A DNA stretch of 64,000 nt from Datisca glomerata (lineage: Eukaryota; Streptophyta; Magnoliopsida; Cucurbitales; Datiscaceae), in NCBI GenBank assembly GCA_003255025.1, contig QANY01006243.1:502405-566404 (forward strand). The letters are read 5' to 3'. The translations under genes and the position numbers were made by a program. Each line of letters starts with the position of its first letter. Position 1 is the stretch's first letter. Positions 35,110 to 47,715 of this stretch are shown here, piece by piece. The notes under the pieces were generated by a model. It saw nothing but the letters and a program-made list of their open reading frames with translations, made no database searches and had not been told where the DNA came from.

Positions 35110-36440
35110 ACTATCTATGAGTATTTAGTTATTTCTTAGACATTTTGTATTTCTGAATTTAATGAATGAATGAAAGTTTTATATTAATTAAAGTGTGTTT
35201 ATAATTTACTCAAGTCTTAAAACTATTATCAACGTAAGAAAAGTAAAGACAGATGGATCTTCCAAACAAACCCTTCCGGATTAGTTCAGAACGTTATTCA
35301 CAATCTTTAGGATCGATAGGACAATCAAGTCTGATTATGACTGTTAGGTTGAACCAAAAGATACCGATCTCGAAGCATGGGAGTGGAGACTCTTAGTCAA
35401 TAAATGAGTTAAGGAAATAATAGATAAAAGGGTAAAATGATAATTGTATATCCTGCTCTAATTACTGATATTCATGAAGGATAATATGTTGAAATATTTT
35501 GTGTACCGTGAAATAAAAGTGTTTATTTGCACAGCAGAAAATGTAGCGCGCATGAATCGAGAGTTGATTCGGCATCGGACCTATAGTAGAGTCGTACGAT
35601 GTCAGGATTAAATAGGTCAGGAATTTATGGAGTTAAATTCACTGAGTATTTGAATCCTATAGTTTTATTCATGTGGGTTCATTCGATCTCAAGAGTAGCT
35701 CATAAGGATAGGAATGAAAAATAACACCAGTTGGACCAAAAACGTGTTTTGGACCAAGGTATATTTTCCGAACCCATATATGATGGGTATGTCACTTAAT
35801 TAGTGAAGAGCAAATAATTAATAATAAAATTAATTAATTGGTTATTTTCTAATTATTGTATAATTAGTAATTAAAAGAAATTAATTTATTTATTGATGAA
35901 GATCAATTTAATTTATCAAATTGAATTGATGAATTTGGACACAACATTGACTCTAGGGAGATATGCAACTTTCGGCAATAGTAAATATTAGGGGGGTGAA
36001 TTTTTGGTAATTTAACATATAAAGGTATATGTGCAAATTCTGTAATTATTATATAAGAGATGATAATAAAGTTGCATCCACAACCCTAACTCAGTATGTG
36101 ATTACACAGAGCAGAGAAAACATAGTTTCTCTCCCTCCCCCTAGTTGCTGCCGAAATACACTGAGGAGAAGGAAAAATCTGATTTTTCTTCTTCAGTTAT
36201 TTTGAGAGTCCACACTCAATTTCTTATCAACATCCAATTGAGATATACTTCTGAATCCTAAGAGTGGTTGTTGGTATGAAGGCTGATTCGAGTTCTACGA
36301 AAAATGAAGAACATAAAGACAATCAATAGGATTCCACCAAGTCAGAAGTTCTTCGATACAACATAAGATATAAATTGTTTCTACCTGTACTGAATAAGTT
36401 TAACTAAGTATGCATAATTGTAAGTATTGTTTTAATATTT
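35110..36440 (+). repeat. Partial LTR-like fragment E
   Basis: Its organisation resembles the middle and end of the long copia LTRs seen elsewhere in the window (gataattgtatatcctgctctaattac, ataattgtaagta). It also has a leader-like portion with tctctccctccccctagttgctgccg. No TG start, CA end, second copy or TSD is visible. It is probably a truncated LTR of a related copia family inside element D, present before A inserted. Confidence 0.35.
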
Positions 36441-36692
36441 AATATGATTATTGGTTGATGTGAACAGTTTTTTATTTTCTGCCCACGAACTGTTCGTGGT
36501 TCATTGATTTTCCTCAAATTTTTAAATCCGATCAACCACTTTCATTACATCTTTTCAGCATTTATGAAATGAATTAAAATCCTTCATCTCGTCTGCGGCT
36601 TATTTAAAGGCCTTTGTCTTCATTCTTGACTTTCAATTTCATAAGTTTTCCATCTAATCTTCTTCTCTGCATTTCTTGTATTTTTCCAAGTC
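36441..36692 (+). other. Untranslated sequence upstream of the antisense ORF
   Basis: AT-rich with cttatttaaaggc at about 36600, a possible TATA-like element, 90 bp before the ATG at 36693. It may be the promoter of the antisense ORF of element D. Confidence 0.3.
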
Positions 36693-38412
36693 ATGACAAA
36701 TAGACCCATTTTCAACCGATTGTCCCCCTAGTCAGAACCAAGCCTGAGTCACTGTAATTTATGATTACTCATCAAAATGCCTTTCTTTCTGGTGTTCTCT
36801 GCACCTTAGGAGAGAGTGGGTCATCAGGCGTTCCCTATAGACCTCCATACTAAATTACCATTCATCCAATGTACAACGGATGTAGCGGTGATGGCCGCTG
36901 GATAATTCCCAAGAATTGGGAAATTTTTAGTAAGTTGTCGAGCTCCTTTCCCATTTTCTTTTCTTTATTTTCTTTCTTCTTCTTGATGTATTTTCGTATA
37001 CCAACATTTTGGTTGTACAAAGAAAAAAGCCAACAAGAATCCTTTCGCAACAAGGGTACTCAATGAAAGGATTGCGCTAGTTACTATTGTCCAAAGAGGA
37101 AGTGGTACGAGCTCATCCACCCCAAGAAGGGAAGTGAACGTTGCCCTTGCAGCAGTCACTGCTCCCTTCGCTTTAACATCTGCTCTTTCATCTTCTTCTC
37201 CTTCACTTTCCAGAGTTATTTCCCTTCCCATTTTTCATTCAATTCCTCAGAAGGTAATTCCAAGCTCTTCCGAATCAACTGATATGGAAGAAGTGGAAGA
37301 AGAAGAACAAGTTTTGTTTTAGAGAGCTGCCACAAACATTGAGATTAAAAAACATCTATGTACTATGGTTAGTGACATTGGGAGGGATGTTCATCCAAGA
37401 ACGGTCAAGTCCAGCTCCTCCTACTCCTATTACCCAAAATGAATATGGTCCTTCCTGGTCAGTGACTCCTCTTCCAGCTCCTCCTCCATCAGCTTTCCAC
37501 AGGATCCTGCTGCCACTGTCGCTTCTGGTCCACAAGATGCTGCAGAGGGATTTGTTCCTTGGAGGTTGAGGCATTATGCTGCTGTCCCTCCCATTCCTGC
37601 ACCAATCATTCCTGAACAATGTCCAGTCTACCCATATCATTACTCAGGGCATTTTGTGTGATACTGATACGACGACAAACCGTAGCATGAGCGTTGGTGA
37701 GCTCATCAGTTCTTCGAGCCACGATTTGATCTGGGTAATTTCCCTTTTATTTTCCTATTTACTTATAAATTCACTTTACCTATTTAGTTACACTTATTCT
37801 TTTTTACTTGTTTTCCCCTTTTTACAAGCTACTATTCATCATAATGCCCTCCAAGAACACCATATTGTTCGTGATCAGGCTTTGGTGAAATTTTACAGGG
37901 ATGTTACTGAGTGTCATGGTTTTATTGAATGTCTTCAAGCCAAGATTGAATAAATAAGGAAGACCAAAGCTGAGCTATGAGAATCCATGGAGAAGCAGGC
38001 TCAAGAAGCAGCTGTTGCGAATGTAGAGAACTAGAAGATTGCAAAGTCGCTAGAAGCAACTAAGGAGTCTTTGGTTGCAGCTGAGCAGGCTAAGATTCAG
38101 GCAGTGGAAGAAAAGGAGAAGAAGGTGGGGGATGAGTACCAAGCCCTATTTGACCAAGCCAAACACATCATTTATACCGTAGGCTATAGAGATGGTTCAA
38201 TAAAAGCTCCTCCCAGAAAGCCTCTTTGGGACGTTCCTTCTGAGGCACAAGATGAGATAAACGCTTGTACGGAAGACGTTGTGGTCAATCCTCCAAAAGC
38301 CATAGTCGAGGCTACTGCTATCAACTCTACTGAAGATATAGTTTCCAATCCTGCTAGAACTACTGTTGCTGAGACCACGACTGTTGAAGATAAGACCATT
38401 GTCATTTCTTAG
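36693..38412 (+). pseudogene. Antisense ORF (aORF) of Tat-like element D
   Basis: The degenerate plus-strand frame opens at 36693 (MTNRPIFNRLSP) and runs, with stops and shifts, to TAG at 38410-38412. Readable parts are serine/proline-rich (SALSSSSPSLSRVISL; ESTDMEEVEEEEQ). Then comes a coiled-coil-like stretch (EKQAQEAAVANVE, KSLEATKESLVAAEQAK) and a tail FDQAKHIIYTVGYRDGS. The direction is opposite to the gag-pol of D and the position is between integrase and the 3' LTR, where Tat-lineage elements are known to carry antisense ORFs of unknown function. A possible intron lies at about 37733-37830. The product is not expected to be functional. Confidence 0.6.
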
Positions 38413-38569
38413 ATTTTTGCTTATTTCCTTTTTGTATTTTCCTTCCAGTTGTAATTTCCTTTTCTATACTGCATCTTCATTTTCTTTTTGTACTTTTCTA
38501 ACTTATCAATGAAAATGAACTTTCTTTCTCCAAGAACTTTTCTAGTTTTACCTATGCTGAGATATTTTT

Positions 38570-39420
38570 TATGTTGTTGATTTTTTGAGACTTCGATCCA
38601 TTCTCAAGAACTTACACACAAGTTTTAACTAACAGAATCAGCTTTAAAGGACTTATAGTAATTTCAAGCTTCCACTCGTGCAGAAAAATCCATTTTCAAG
38701 GACTTGCAGAACTTTGAGCTTTTTCTTTAGAGAGCAACTGTGATTTATTCGCAAACACTTGAGCAACTTTTGAGTTTCAAATTTTCTTTGAGAACAACTG
38801 CTTCCGTAGCAGAATCCATTCTCAAACACTTAAAAAACTTTTGAGTTTCAAGTTTCCTTTGAGAACAACTACTTTTGAAGCAGAATCAATTTTCAAAGAC
38901 GTGTTTGGTAGAGCTTTGAGCTTCTTTTTCCATTTTGTAGAGCTTTTAGCTTCTCTTTCCTTTTGAGAACATAAGCTTTTTGTAGTATTATCAATTTTCA
39001 TGCTTCCCACTGCATGGTCCGTTGTCAAGGACTTGTATTTTTCATAGTTTCTTTGGTTTCCTTTAGAGAATGGATGTTTTTTTAGCATCATGAATTTTCC
39101 TTCTTTCTGTTGCATGGTCCATTGTCAAGGACTTGTATTTTCCAGAGTTTCTTAGTTTCCTTAAAGAATTGACACTTTTTTTAGTGTAGTCTGTTCTCAA
39201 GAGCTTAGGTTCATTGAAGAAACATGACCTGGTTTCCTTTAGAGAGTAGAGGCCCATTGCAGTGCCGCCCACTCTCAAGGACTATGGTTCACTGTAGAAC
39301 CATGGCCCCAGTTTTCTTTAGAGAGCATGGACCTATTGTAGTGTCACCTACTCTCAAGGACTTAGGTTAATTGTAGAACTATGGCCCTAGTTTTCTTTAA
39401 TGAATGTATACTCGTTGAAA
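38570..39420. repeat. Diverged tandem repeats in 3' region of element D
   Basis: About ten imperfect units of roughly 60-90 bp share ctcaaggactt, ttctttagagag and gcaacca/gcatggtcc motifs. Tat/Ogre elements often have such hypervariable tandem repeats between pol and the 3' LTR. The frames reported here by translation are artefacts of the repeats. Confidence 0.8.
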
Positions 39421-39454
39421 TGCATTACACATTGAAACTATTCACTAAAATAAG

Positions 39455-42400
39455 CTTACAATTCAGATAACTTTTCAAATGTGCAGCGTTCCAATGCTTT
39501 GCTAGGTCCTTCCTATATTCTGTTGTTAAATAATAATATCTGCTGGGACAATATATGGCCCTTCCTGGTTTGGTTAGAGCTTTCATTCTGTTTGAAAGAT
39601 CTTCTTCGCGGCTAGATCTCCATTCTTAAATCCCCATCTTTGAATCTTTTTTCTGAAAGTAAGCTCTTCTTTTCTAATTATAATTGGTCATCTGGATTAA
39701 AGCTATTACTCCCAGTTCCTCCAGAAGATCAAGATTTTCTCGAGAAGTTCCTCATTCTGATACTCGTTCGGACTTGATTTCACGGTTGGACTTCCAATCT
39801 CAACAGGTATTACTTCTTTTGTTCTGTACGATAAAGCGAATAGGATTTCACATGTGGCCTCCCCAGGAGTGGTCTTGTATGCCCATAGTATAACTGGTAA
39901 TTCTTCTACCTATTGTCTTTTAGCCAATTCTGGCCGTTTTTTATACTTTCAAGCATAAAATGATTTGATATTTCTGCTAAACCATTTGCCTTGGGTAATA
40001 CGACGTAGAAAATTGGCTAACAATCTTTAGGTCTTCATAGAAAGCCTTGATTATCTTCCCCGTAAACTAAAGTTCGTTGTTAGAAATGAGTACTCGAGGA
40101 ATTTCATACCTGCATACTATATTTTTCCGTAAGAATCCATTCACCCCCTCTTCTCAAATTCTCGCATACACTTCAATTCAATCCACTTAGTGAAATAATC
40201 TGTTGCTAGCAGTAGAAAATGTTTCTGAGCAGATGCTATAAAACGTGGACCAACTATATCCTGGGCCCATTGCATGAACGGCCATGGTCTCACCAAAGTA
40301 TTGAGTTTTTCGAGAGCCATTTTAGCTACGGAAGCGAAGCATTAGCATTTGTCACAATTCTTCATATACTACTTGGCATCTTGATGCACCTTGGGCCAAT
40401 TATAAGATCATTTAAGATTTTGTGTGCCAATGATCTCCCTCGATTTGATTCCCACATATCCCTTCGTAGATTTCAGCCAACGCATATTGGGCCTCCCTTT
40501 TTTTTCAAGCACTTCAGGTACGGGCCTGAGAAACACCTTTTATATAATACTCCACTAATTAAAGAATACATGGCACTTTGTAGCTAGATCTTCCTTGCCA
40601 GATGTCTATCTTCAGGTAATTTCCATTTCGCTAGGTAATAGATTATGTCATCCTACTAGCTGGATTGTTCCTCACTTTCCACATACGCTTCGTCAACTGA
40701 AATATAATGCTCATATTTTCAAGAAATTCCACTGCCATATTTCTTTTGTAAGGGAGTTGTAGCAATTACCCTAAATTTGTTTGTGCATCTGCGTCTTTCT
40801 TAGTCCTTGGGATCTGATGGATCTTGTAGGTTTTTAAAAGACATAGAATCTCTTTCTCCCGTTGCATCTAATTTGACATTTTTTCATCTTTTGCTGTAAA
40901 ATCTCTTGTAACATGTTTCACGATTAACATGAAATCTCAAAATATCTTTACATTTGTTACCTAAAACTCTAGCAGCATGCCGACTCCCGCTATCAAGGCC
41001 TCATATCCCACTTCATTGTTTGATGTGTTAAACCCAAAGGAGATGGGGTGTTCAAGAGTTTCTTGAAATGAAGTATGCATCAATATTTTGGCGCTAGCCC
41101 CTTTGTTATTTGAGGCCTCATCAAGGAATAACTTCCAAGATCTATTCTCTCTTTCGGTCTAATGTCCGTTGTTATTTTCCTTTTCGTCATGAGTAAAGTC
41201 CACTACAAAGTCAGCCAATACTTGCCCTTTGATAAACGTTTTTGGTTTATATTAAGTTTCATACTAGCCAAGTTCAATTGCCCATTTCGCCATTCTCCCA
41301 CTTATTTTCAGGTGAGTGCAACAAACTTCTCATGGGTGAGTCTGTTAACACTTTTATGTAGTGGGCTTGGAAGTAAGGCCTCAGCTTCCTTGCAGCAACT
41401 ACAACGGCTAACACCAATTTATCCATTCTTTTATACCTCACTTCGGGCGCCACTAGACTATTACTCTTGAAGTAGACATGCTTCTGCTTCCTTTCTTCCT
41501 CCCTGATTAGAAGGCACTAACAACCTTTTATGATACTACCATGTATAAAAGTAGTTGCTCACGAGGTATCAGTTTTGAGAGCAACGAGGGAGTTATCAGG
41601 TATTCCTTGATTCTTTTGAAAGCATCTTCGCATTATTCATCCTAGTTGTGAACGGAATCTTTTTCAATTTTATGAAAAATGGCTTGCAGTTGTCCATTGA
41701 CCTTGAGAGAAATCTGTTTAGGATCACTAATTTTTTCATCAGGCTTTGTATCTTCTTATGGTTTTTTGGGAACTTCATCTCTATGATAGCCTTCACCTAC
41801 TTCAGGTTGACTTCATTCCATGTTATGCTATTAGATGGCCCATGAATTTTCCCACTACTACACCGAACGTGCACTTGTATGGATTCAGCTTCATGAAACT
41901 TTTTCTCAAGATCAAAAAGGTGTCATCATGATCCATTATATGATCTTCTTGTTTACAACTTTTGACCAACATGTCATCTACGTAAGTTACACCTGCTTTT
42001 TTGAGTTCAAATGCCATTAATTTATAATAGAAAATACCCTGTTCAGTTATAAATGAGGTATTTTCTTGATCAGGTTGGAATATTTTCACCTGATTATATC
42101 TTGAAAAGGCGTCCATAAAGCTGAGGAGTTCATGTCCTAAAGTCACGCCCACCATATGATTTATCCTTGCCAACAGATATTCATCTTTTGGACAGACTTT
42201 ATTTAGATCGGTGAAATCAACATAGATTCTCCATTTCCCGTTCTCATTTTTTAACATGACTACATCGACAAGCCACTCCAGGCAATCCACTTCTTGCATA
42301 AAGTCATCTTTCAAAAGCTTCTCACTTCTTTTTTTATCGCGACATTCCATTCTGTAGTGAAGCTTCTCTTCCGTTGATTCACTAGTTTCATAGAGAGGTC

Positions 42401-42557
42401 TGTATTCAACTTATGACATATTATGTTTTCAGGAATACATGGCATCTCTTTTGTTGTAGTCGCGAAAATATATGTGTTCATTCACAGAAAATTCGTTTAC
42501 TTCTCATTTTCTAGTTTCTTAAGGTGGGCCCCAATGTTGATTGTCTTTTGTGTTCCT
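39455..42557 (-). pseudogene. RT, RNase H and integrase of gypsy element D
   Basis: On the minus strand the longest open piece (42350-41823) covers RT: NGKWRIYVDFTDLNKVCPKD, LLSFMDAFSRYNQVK and TYVDDMLVKS, with the YVDD catalytic motif intact. The thumb/RNase H follow in broken frames (GYEALIAGV). Integrase is recognisable at about 40350-39460 by PWPFMQWAQDIVGP, LLLATDYFTKWIE, LPVILWAYKTTP, YRTKEVIPVEIG and HWNAAHLKSYLN. Numerous stops occur. The RT side ends at 42557 where copia B inserted; protease is on the other side at 60486. Confidence 0.88.
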
Positions 42558-42559
42558 TC

Positions 42560-44639
42560 TGTTGGGCATAGTGCCCTCAAAACATGTGTTTAGACATTTT
42601 TAATATAAAATTATATTTTTCTTGTAGTTGTTCTTTCGAATTATTGTTGAATAAGTTATATATAAATATATGAAAATTCCATATTCATTAATGAGACTAT
42701 GATCTTGTATAAGTACGAGAAGATTAATGTCATAGATATTAAAGTATGGAATCTTTAATGAATGATTGCTAGTACGGTTCACTAAGCATTATGAATGCAT
42801 ATGATCTAGATCCGGATCATTAATGTGGATAGACATCTTAATAAAGGTACTTTATATAATAATTATATGACATGACGATGTTGATTAATATCTTTATTAA
42901 CTTGTTGTTTATCATATTAATACACATAATTCTGATGATCATATGTAGATCAGTCTGAATCCTGAGTAGTCATGAACTCATATACATATTTACTGAAACT
43001 TTTGATTCACTCCTTGAGATTTGTTTGTAAAACAGGTTAATGACTTTTATTTTGGAGATTGAGTGATATGGATGGGTGGGAACATAATCTTACAAGATTT
43101 GGAATCCAAACTTTCCTAACAGATTGTATATCGATTTTTTTAAGTGTTAGTTTTGAAACTGAATGGTTATTGAGTTCAAATTTATAATAAGATTATAAAC
43201 TAGCCACTCACTAGTGGATTAATGGTACTTAAGAATCAAGAGGTATTTAGAGCGATAAAACGGTAATTTTGACCAACTCTAATTTACGAACCAATAATTG
43301 GATGACATAACTACATGAATGATTATATCAATGGACTACATAAGAATACTCTGTAAATATATTATGTAATCTCTAAGAATGCAATTCCTTGTTTATACTA
43401 TAGTAATAATAGAATTAATAAATGAGATTATTTAATTAAAAAGTTTAATTAATAATCTAATTTATTAGAGCTTAGGATTATGAGTCCATGGTCTTCAAGT
43501 CACTTCCGTACTACACAATTTAGGATGTGAATATTTCTAAACATGAGATAAGGACTGGCTTGCAAAAGAAATTATATTTCTGGGGCAAGTACATAATTAT
43601 GTATGATTAATTAATTACGAATTAAGTACTTAAATTATATAATGTAATTTTCACAAATTAGCATTAAATAATAATATCAATTAATTTTATGTTAATAGAT
43701 AAGTGAGACAAAACATCTAATTTATAAAATTAGATAATGTTTAATTATTATGAGATAATAATTCATATTTTGAATCAACTAAATCTGTTGTTTGAACTAA
43801 CAGATAAGCTAGTTAATAGGGATGATCAGAGAAGTTAATTTTTGAATTATCTAATATCTAGATATTTATCTGATTAAAATAAATAATAAATTTTTAAAAA
43901 TTACCACGTGGCATGTTCGACTACCACATGTCAATCACTGATTTTGAATCAGAGATTTACATGGACTACTGTAGTGCCATGTGGCACTACAGTGGGACGC
44001 AGCACACTGTAGTGCCATGAAACTATAGTGTCATGAGGCACTGTGACTTCTCACAGCACACTAGAGTGTCGGGCGGTACCACAGTGTTGGACAATTACGG
44101 TGGACCCCACTTCAATTGCACATTTATAATTAATATATTATTTTATGTAAAACCCTAAAAAATATGATACAATGTACTAATAACACAGTTGCAATAAGGG
44201 GTGAAACTCTCTGAGATTAAAAGTTAATCAAAAAGTTTTGTGAAGAACTTTTAATTGTTTTTCGATCAAAATTGCCTCACAAATTAATCATTATAAAAAA
44301 TCTCTAGATCTCATATGCTGAGTACTTCTAGAGACAAAAAAATGTTCTTGATATATTCTCATGCCTACACACGTCCTAGTGTGTTAGAGGATTGACTTGG
44401 AAGATCGTGGTGTGGATCTCGAAGTCTATCATTTGTGGGATAGCAAGATCGTTGTAATGCAATGACGCTTGATTGAACTACAAGAGGTATATTTTATATC
44501 AATATATGTACTTGATTTAATATACACATATATAATGGAACTGATCTGAAAATGTATTTTTCAATTCAAAAGTTTTCATTTTTGGGATCTGCGACGATGC
44601 AATTGTTTATCATTTTATATATATTTGTATATTAAACAC
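42560..44639 (+). repeat. 5' LTR of element B (3' end deleted)
   Basis: Homologous to the other family LTRs from TGTTGG onward, but it breaks off at attaaacac. Compared with the 3' LTR remnant, the last ~40 bp and the primer-binding site are missing, so the copy could not have been reverse-transcribed after this deletion. Confidence 0.85.
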
Positions 44640-47600
44640 TGTGTAGGTGTTCTTGCATCATTCATAATATATATTTTTTTTATATGTATGAATGAATGGA
44701 TAGTTTGTTTTTTTAATGCATGGTTAATGATGAATTCTTAATTGTATGGTGACTTTTGGGTTTAGGATTTGTTCTTTATTTTTTTTCTTAGATCTTGTGT
44801 AAGCCGTTTCGGGCATATGAATTTTTGTAATTTTATTTTGAATATCATGTTGTAAAATTCTGATTGCGAGAAAATGAAGAAGGCACGAGACGAACAAGGA
44901 AGAAAAAAAGAAATTCCAATGCCGACAACGGAAATTGGATTTCCGGACCGGCGTTGCCGGTAATCCAGAGGTGGAAACGCCACCATGAAGGATGCCGGCG
45001 GTGCTTAATGGTGGTGGTGGATGGGGGCGCCAGTGGGAGAGTCCTATTGTCGGAGGCAATTGTTGTTGTTGCACGACAAGTTTCAAAGAAACTCGGATAC
45101 CGTGTTATCCTATCCGTGTGATGTATCACAAAAACCAAAATCATGTCCTTATCTTTTAAATTTTAAATTTGATTTGGAATTTTTGAAATTTAAAATTTTA
45201 AATTTTGAATTTTAAAATTTGAAATTTGACTTTTAAAAGGATAATTGTCGATTTAATTTTTTAATTCAAATTAATTGATTGATTGAGTTTGACCCAAGTT
45301 TAATGAGTTATCAAATTATTTTTTGACTATCAAATTCAATTAATTTTAAAAGGATAATTAATAAGATTATTTAGTTAAGAAAAATAATTTATCCTAATTA
45401 AAAGGGTTTTGATCAACACTTGAAGATTACGAACATGGACCTCTGGTGGAGAAGAAGCTATTTGGGAAATATGTATTCATGAAGTTCTCTTTGTAATTAT
45501 TTCTATGTTTTAAAATTTGTAATTTAGAAATACCCAATAGTCACTTGGTTCATCATTTGTTTATTTAATTGTTAAATAAATATTTCTTGATTTTATTGAT
45601 AACATGATCATGCATTAATCAATCACATGCCATACATGAAACCCACACAGTCTTATTTAATCATGCATCTCATTAGTATAAACATGATTTATTAGGATTT
45701 TCTTAATATGTTTATATGAATTGTTTTGATAAATCAAGTGCTTGTAAAATGCTAGGTTTTAATTAGTTAAAACTCGATAATCACACCACTCTAACGGCTA
45801 TAATAACTTTTAGGGTAACCTACTTTATTAAAAGAGTTTTATTAAAGTTTGATGAATGTAATTAATTAGTTATTCTAAGTTCACCTAATTTTGACTTAGA
45901 CTCTTAGGATGATTAAATAAATTTAGACTAATTAGATTGGATTAACTGATAATTTTACATTCATAGGATTATTTTAACTAGTAATTAATTTAAAATTAAT
46001 TGATTAGTTAAAATAGAAACACATTATCTTAAAATAGTGAGTGAGATAAGGCTGACATATCAATGTAATCTACGGTCTCCGTCAAGGTTGTCAGGATCGT
46101 ATTTTTGACTCAGATCGGTGGAGGGCTCTTTCGAATCGGATCGTTGGATAGGATCGAGGATCGTAAGTTCCTTCCAAATGTTAATAATTATTATATTAAA
46201 AAATTGTGATCCTTAAAAATATAAATTAATTATTTCTATCTAAATTAAACAATGAAAACAAGTTTTACTCTACTTTTTAAATGACTGGAATATATAACAT
46301 ATAAAAATAGTCAACTTAAGTTTGATCCTAATCATTTATTTTTTAAGTTACTCAAAATAATTGACTCACTCAAGCATTCTAATAGGTAAAGTGACAAAGA
46401 CAATTTAATTTTAGTTTATTAAGTTTTTCAAAATTGAAATTACAAAATTAAATTTTCACAAAACAATTTCTACGAAAACCACTTTACTCCTAATATCATA
46501 AACACACAAATAAAATTTTATAAATTCAAAGATTTATGTAAGAAAATATGAGTCAAACACACAAATAGGAGATAACTTCAATTACACTGAATTAGATTCA
46601 TGGAGACTTAGGAAGTGGGTTTTAACAACCAGTCATTTGACAACGTTAGATAAAACCAAAAAAATGGTATGTTAATAAATAGTCAATTTCTATGAAAAAT
46701 GATAAAATTCCCCCAAGAATTAAAAAATATAAAAAATAGTCCTCCGACACGATTTTTGAAAAAAAATGTCTGCCACACGAAATGAAATTTTCCCACCACG
46801 CGCGTCATAGCTCCAAAGTTTGATCATTTATATAATATATATACATCTATAATTTTTGTAGTATATTTTATATATACAATATATATTATATAATTTGTAT
46901 GGATAAAAATTTAAAATTTGATTGGTGCGCGTAAGTGATGGTTTTTTGCGCGGATTTTTTATTTTGATTTTAATTTGGGTGCCTATTTTTTAATTTTTTC
47001 TTTTAAAAATGACATATTCTTGATGTTGGCTCAAAAGCTACCCAAATTAAGGTATGGGTAGGGTCCTACCGGTCCTGTTCCTATCCTACAACAATTCCAC
47101 TTGATCCCATTTTATACCTGATCTGGATTATTTTGATATTATAAGATCGTAGGATCTAAGATCCTACGATCTGGATCACGATTTTAACAACATTGGTCTT
47201 CATTATTAGTACAACACTGTGAGGTACAGTGAGGGTCTCGAGATGGCTTTGTTTTCATCCCCTTAAGAAAGGTTGCGAGCTGTATCAATACCAAGGTTGA
47301 ACTTCTTAAGAAGATATGACTAAGTGATGTAGTTTTTTTTACCAACCCTAAGGCGGCATATTTTAAATCAAGTCATGGAATTTGAAATAATGAGTTACAC
47401 TCACAAAGTCATAATTAAGTTTTCATGTGGATAATTGTGACTTGAACAAATAAGCAATACTTTATTGTTAAAAGAGAAAATATGAAATATTTTAAGTTTT
47501 AATTAATAAATATGAGGATGTCTCATAGACAGTTTAAAATTAATCTGACTAACTCTCAGGCGGCACATTAATTGTTAGGTTGTCTTATCGTGATTAGTAA

Positions 47601-47715
47601 ATATTAAATTTATGTGTTTAATATGTTGTATTCATGCATCACGTTTAATTTCTGAATTTCTGATATTTATTTCAATTATATTAAATTATGTATGTTTTAT
47701 TTTTCAGTTATTATT
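44640..47715 (+). other. Leader of element B with nested MULE-like insertion
   Basis: Matches the leader of A (for example gaatgaatg, ttgagtttgacccaag, gtgaggtacagtgaggg). It contains the GC-rich block (44930-45080) and the extra 1.1-kb insertion at 46083-47194. Confidence 0.75.
46083..47194. mobile_element. MULE-like non-autonomous DNA element
   Basis: The left end caaggttgtcaggatcgt and the inverse of the right end (caatgttgttaaaatcgt) match at 14 of 18 positions. The flanks ggtctccgt (46074-46082) and ggtcttcat (47195-47203) match at 7 of 9, consistent with a 9-bp target duplication. Element A has the empty site (agtctccatcatt, about 28848). The interior is AT-rich with no coding region. 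Mutator-like superfamily is inferred from TSD length. Confidence 0.72.

Noticed and set aside
38071..38412. 113-codon frame as an independent host gene
   Set aside because: It is the C-terminal end of the degenerate antisense ORF of element D, sharing its direction and continuing upstream across stops.
38570..39420. Possible CRISPR-like array
   Set aside because: Units are diverged and contiguous without unique spacers, and the context is a plant retroelement.
41596..42020. Plus-strand frames opposite gypsy RT
   Set aside because: Complements of the minus-strand RT of element D, which has clear motifs.
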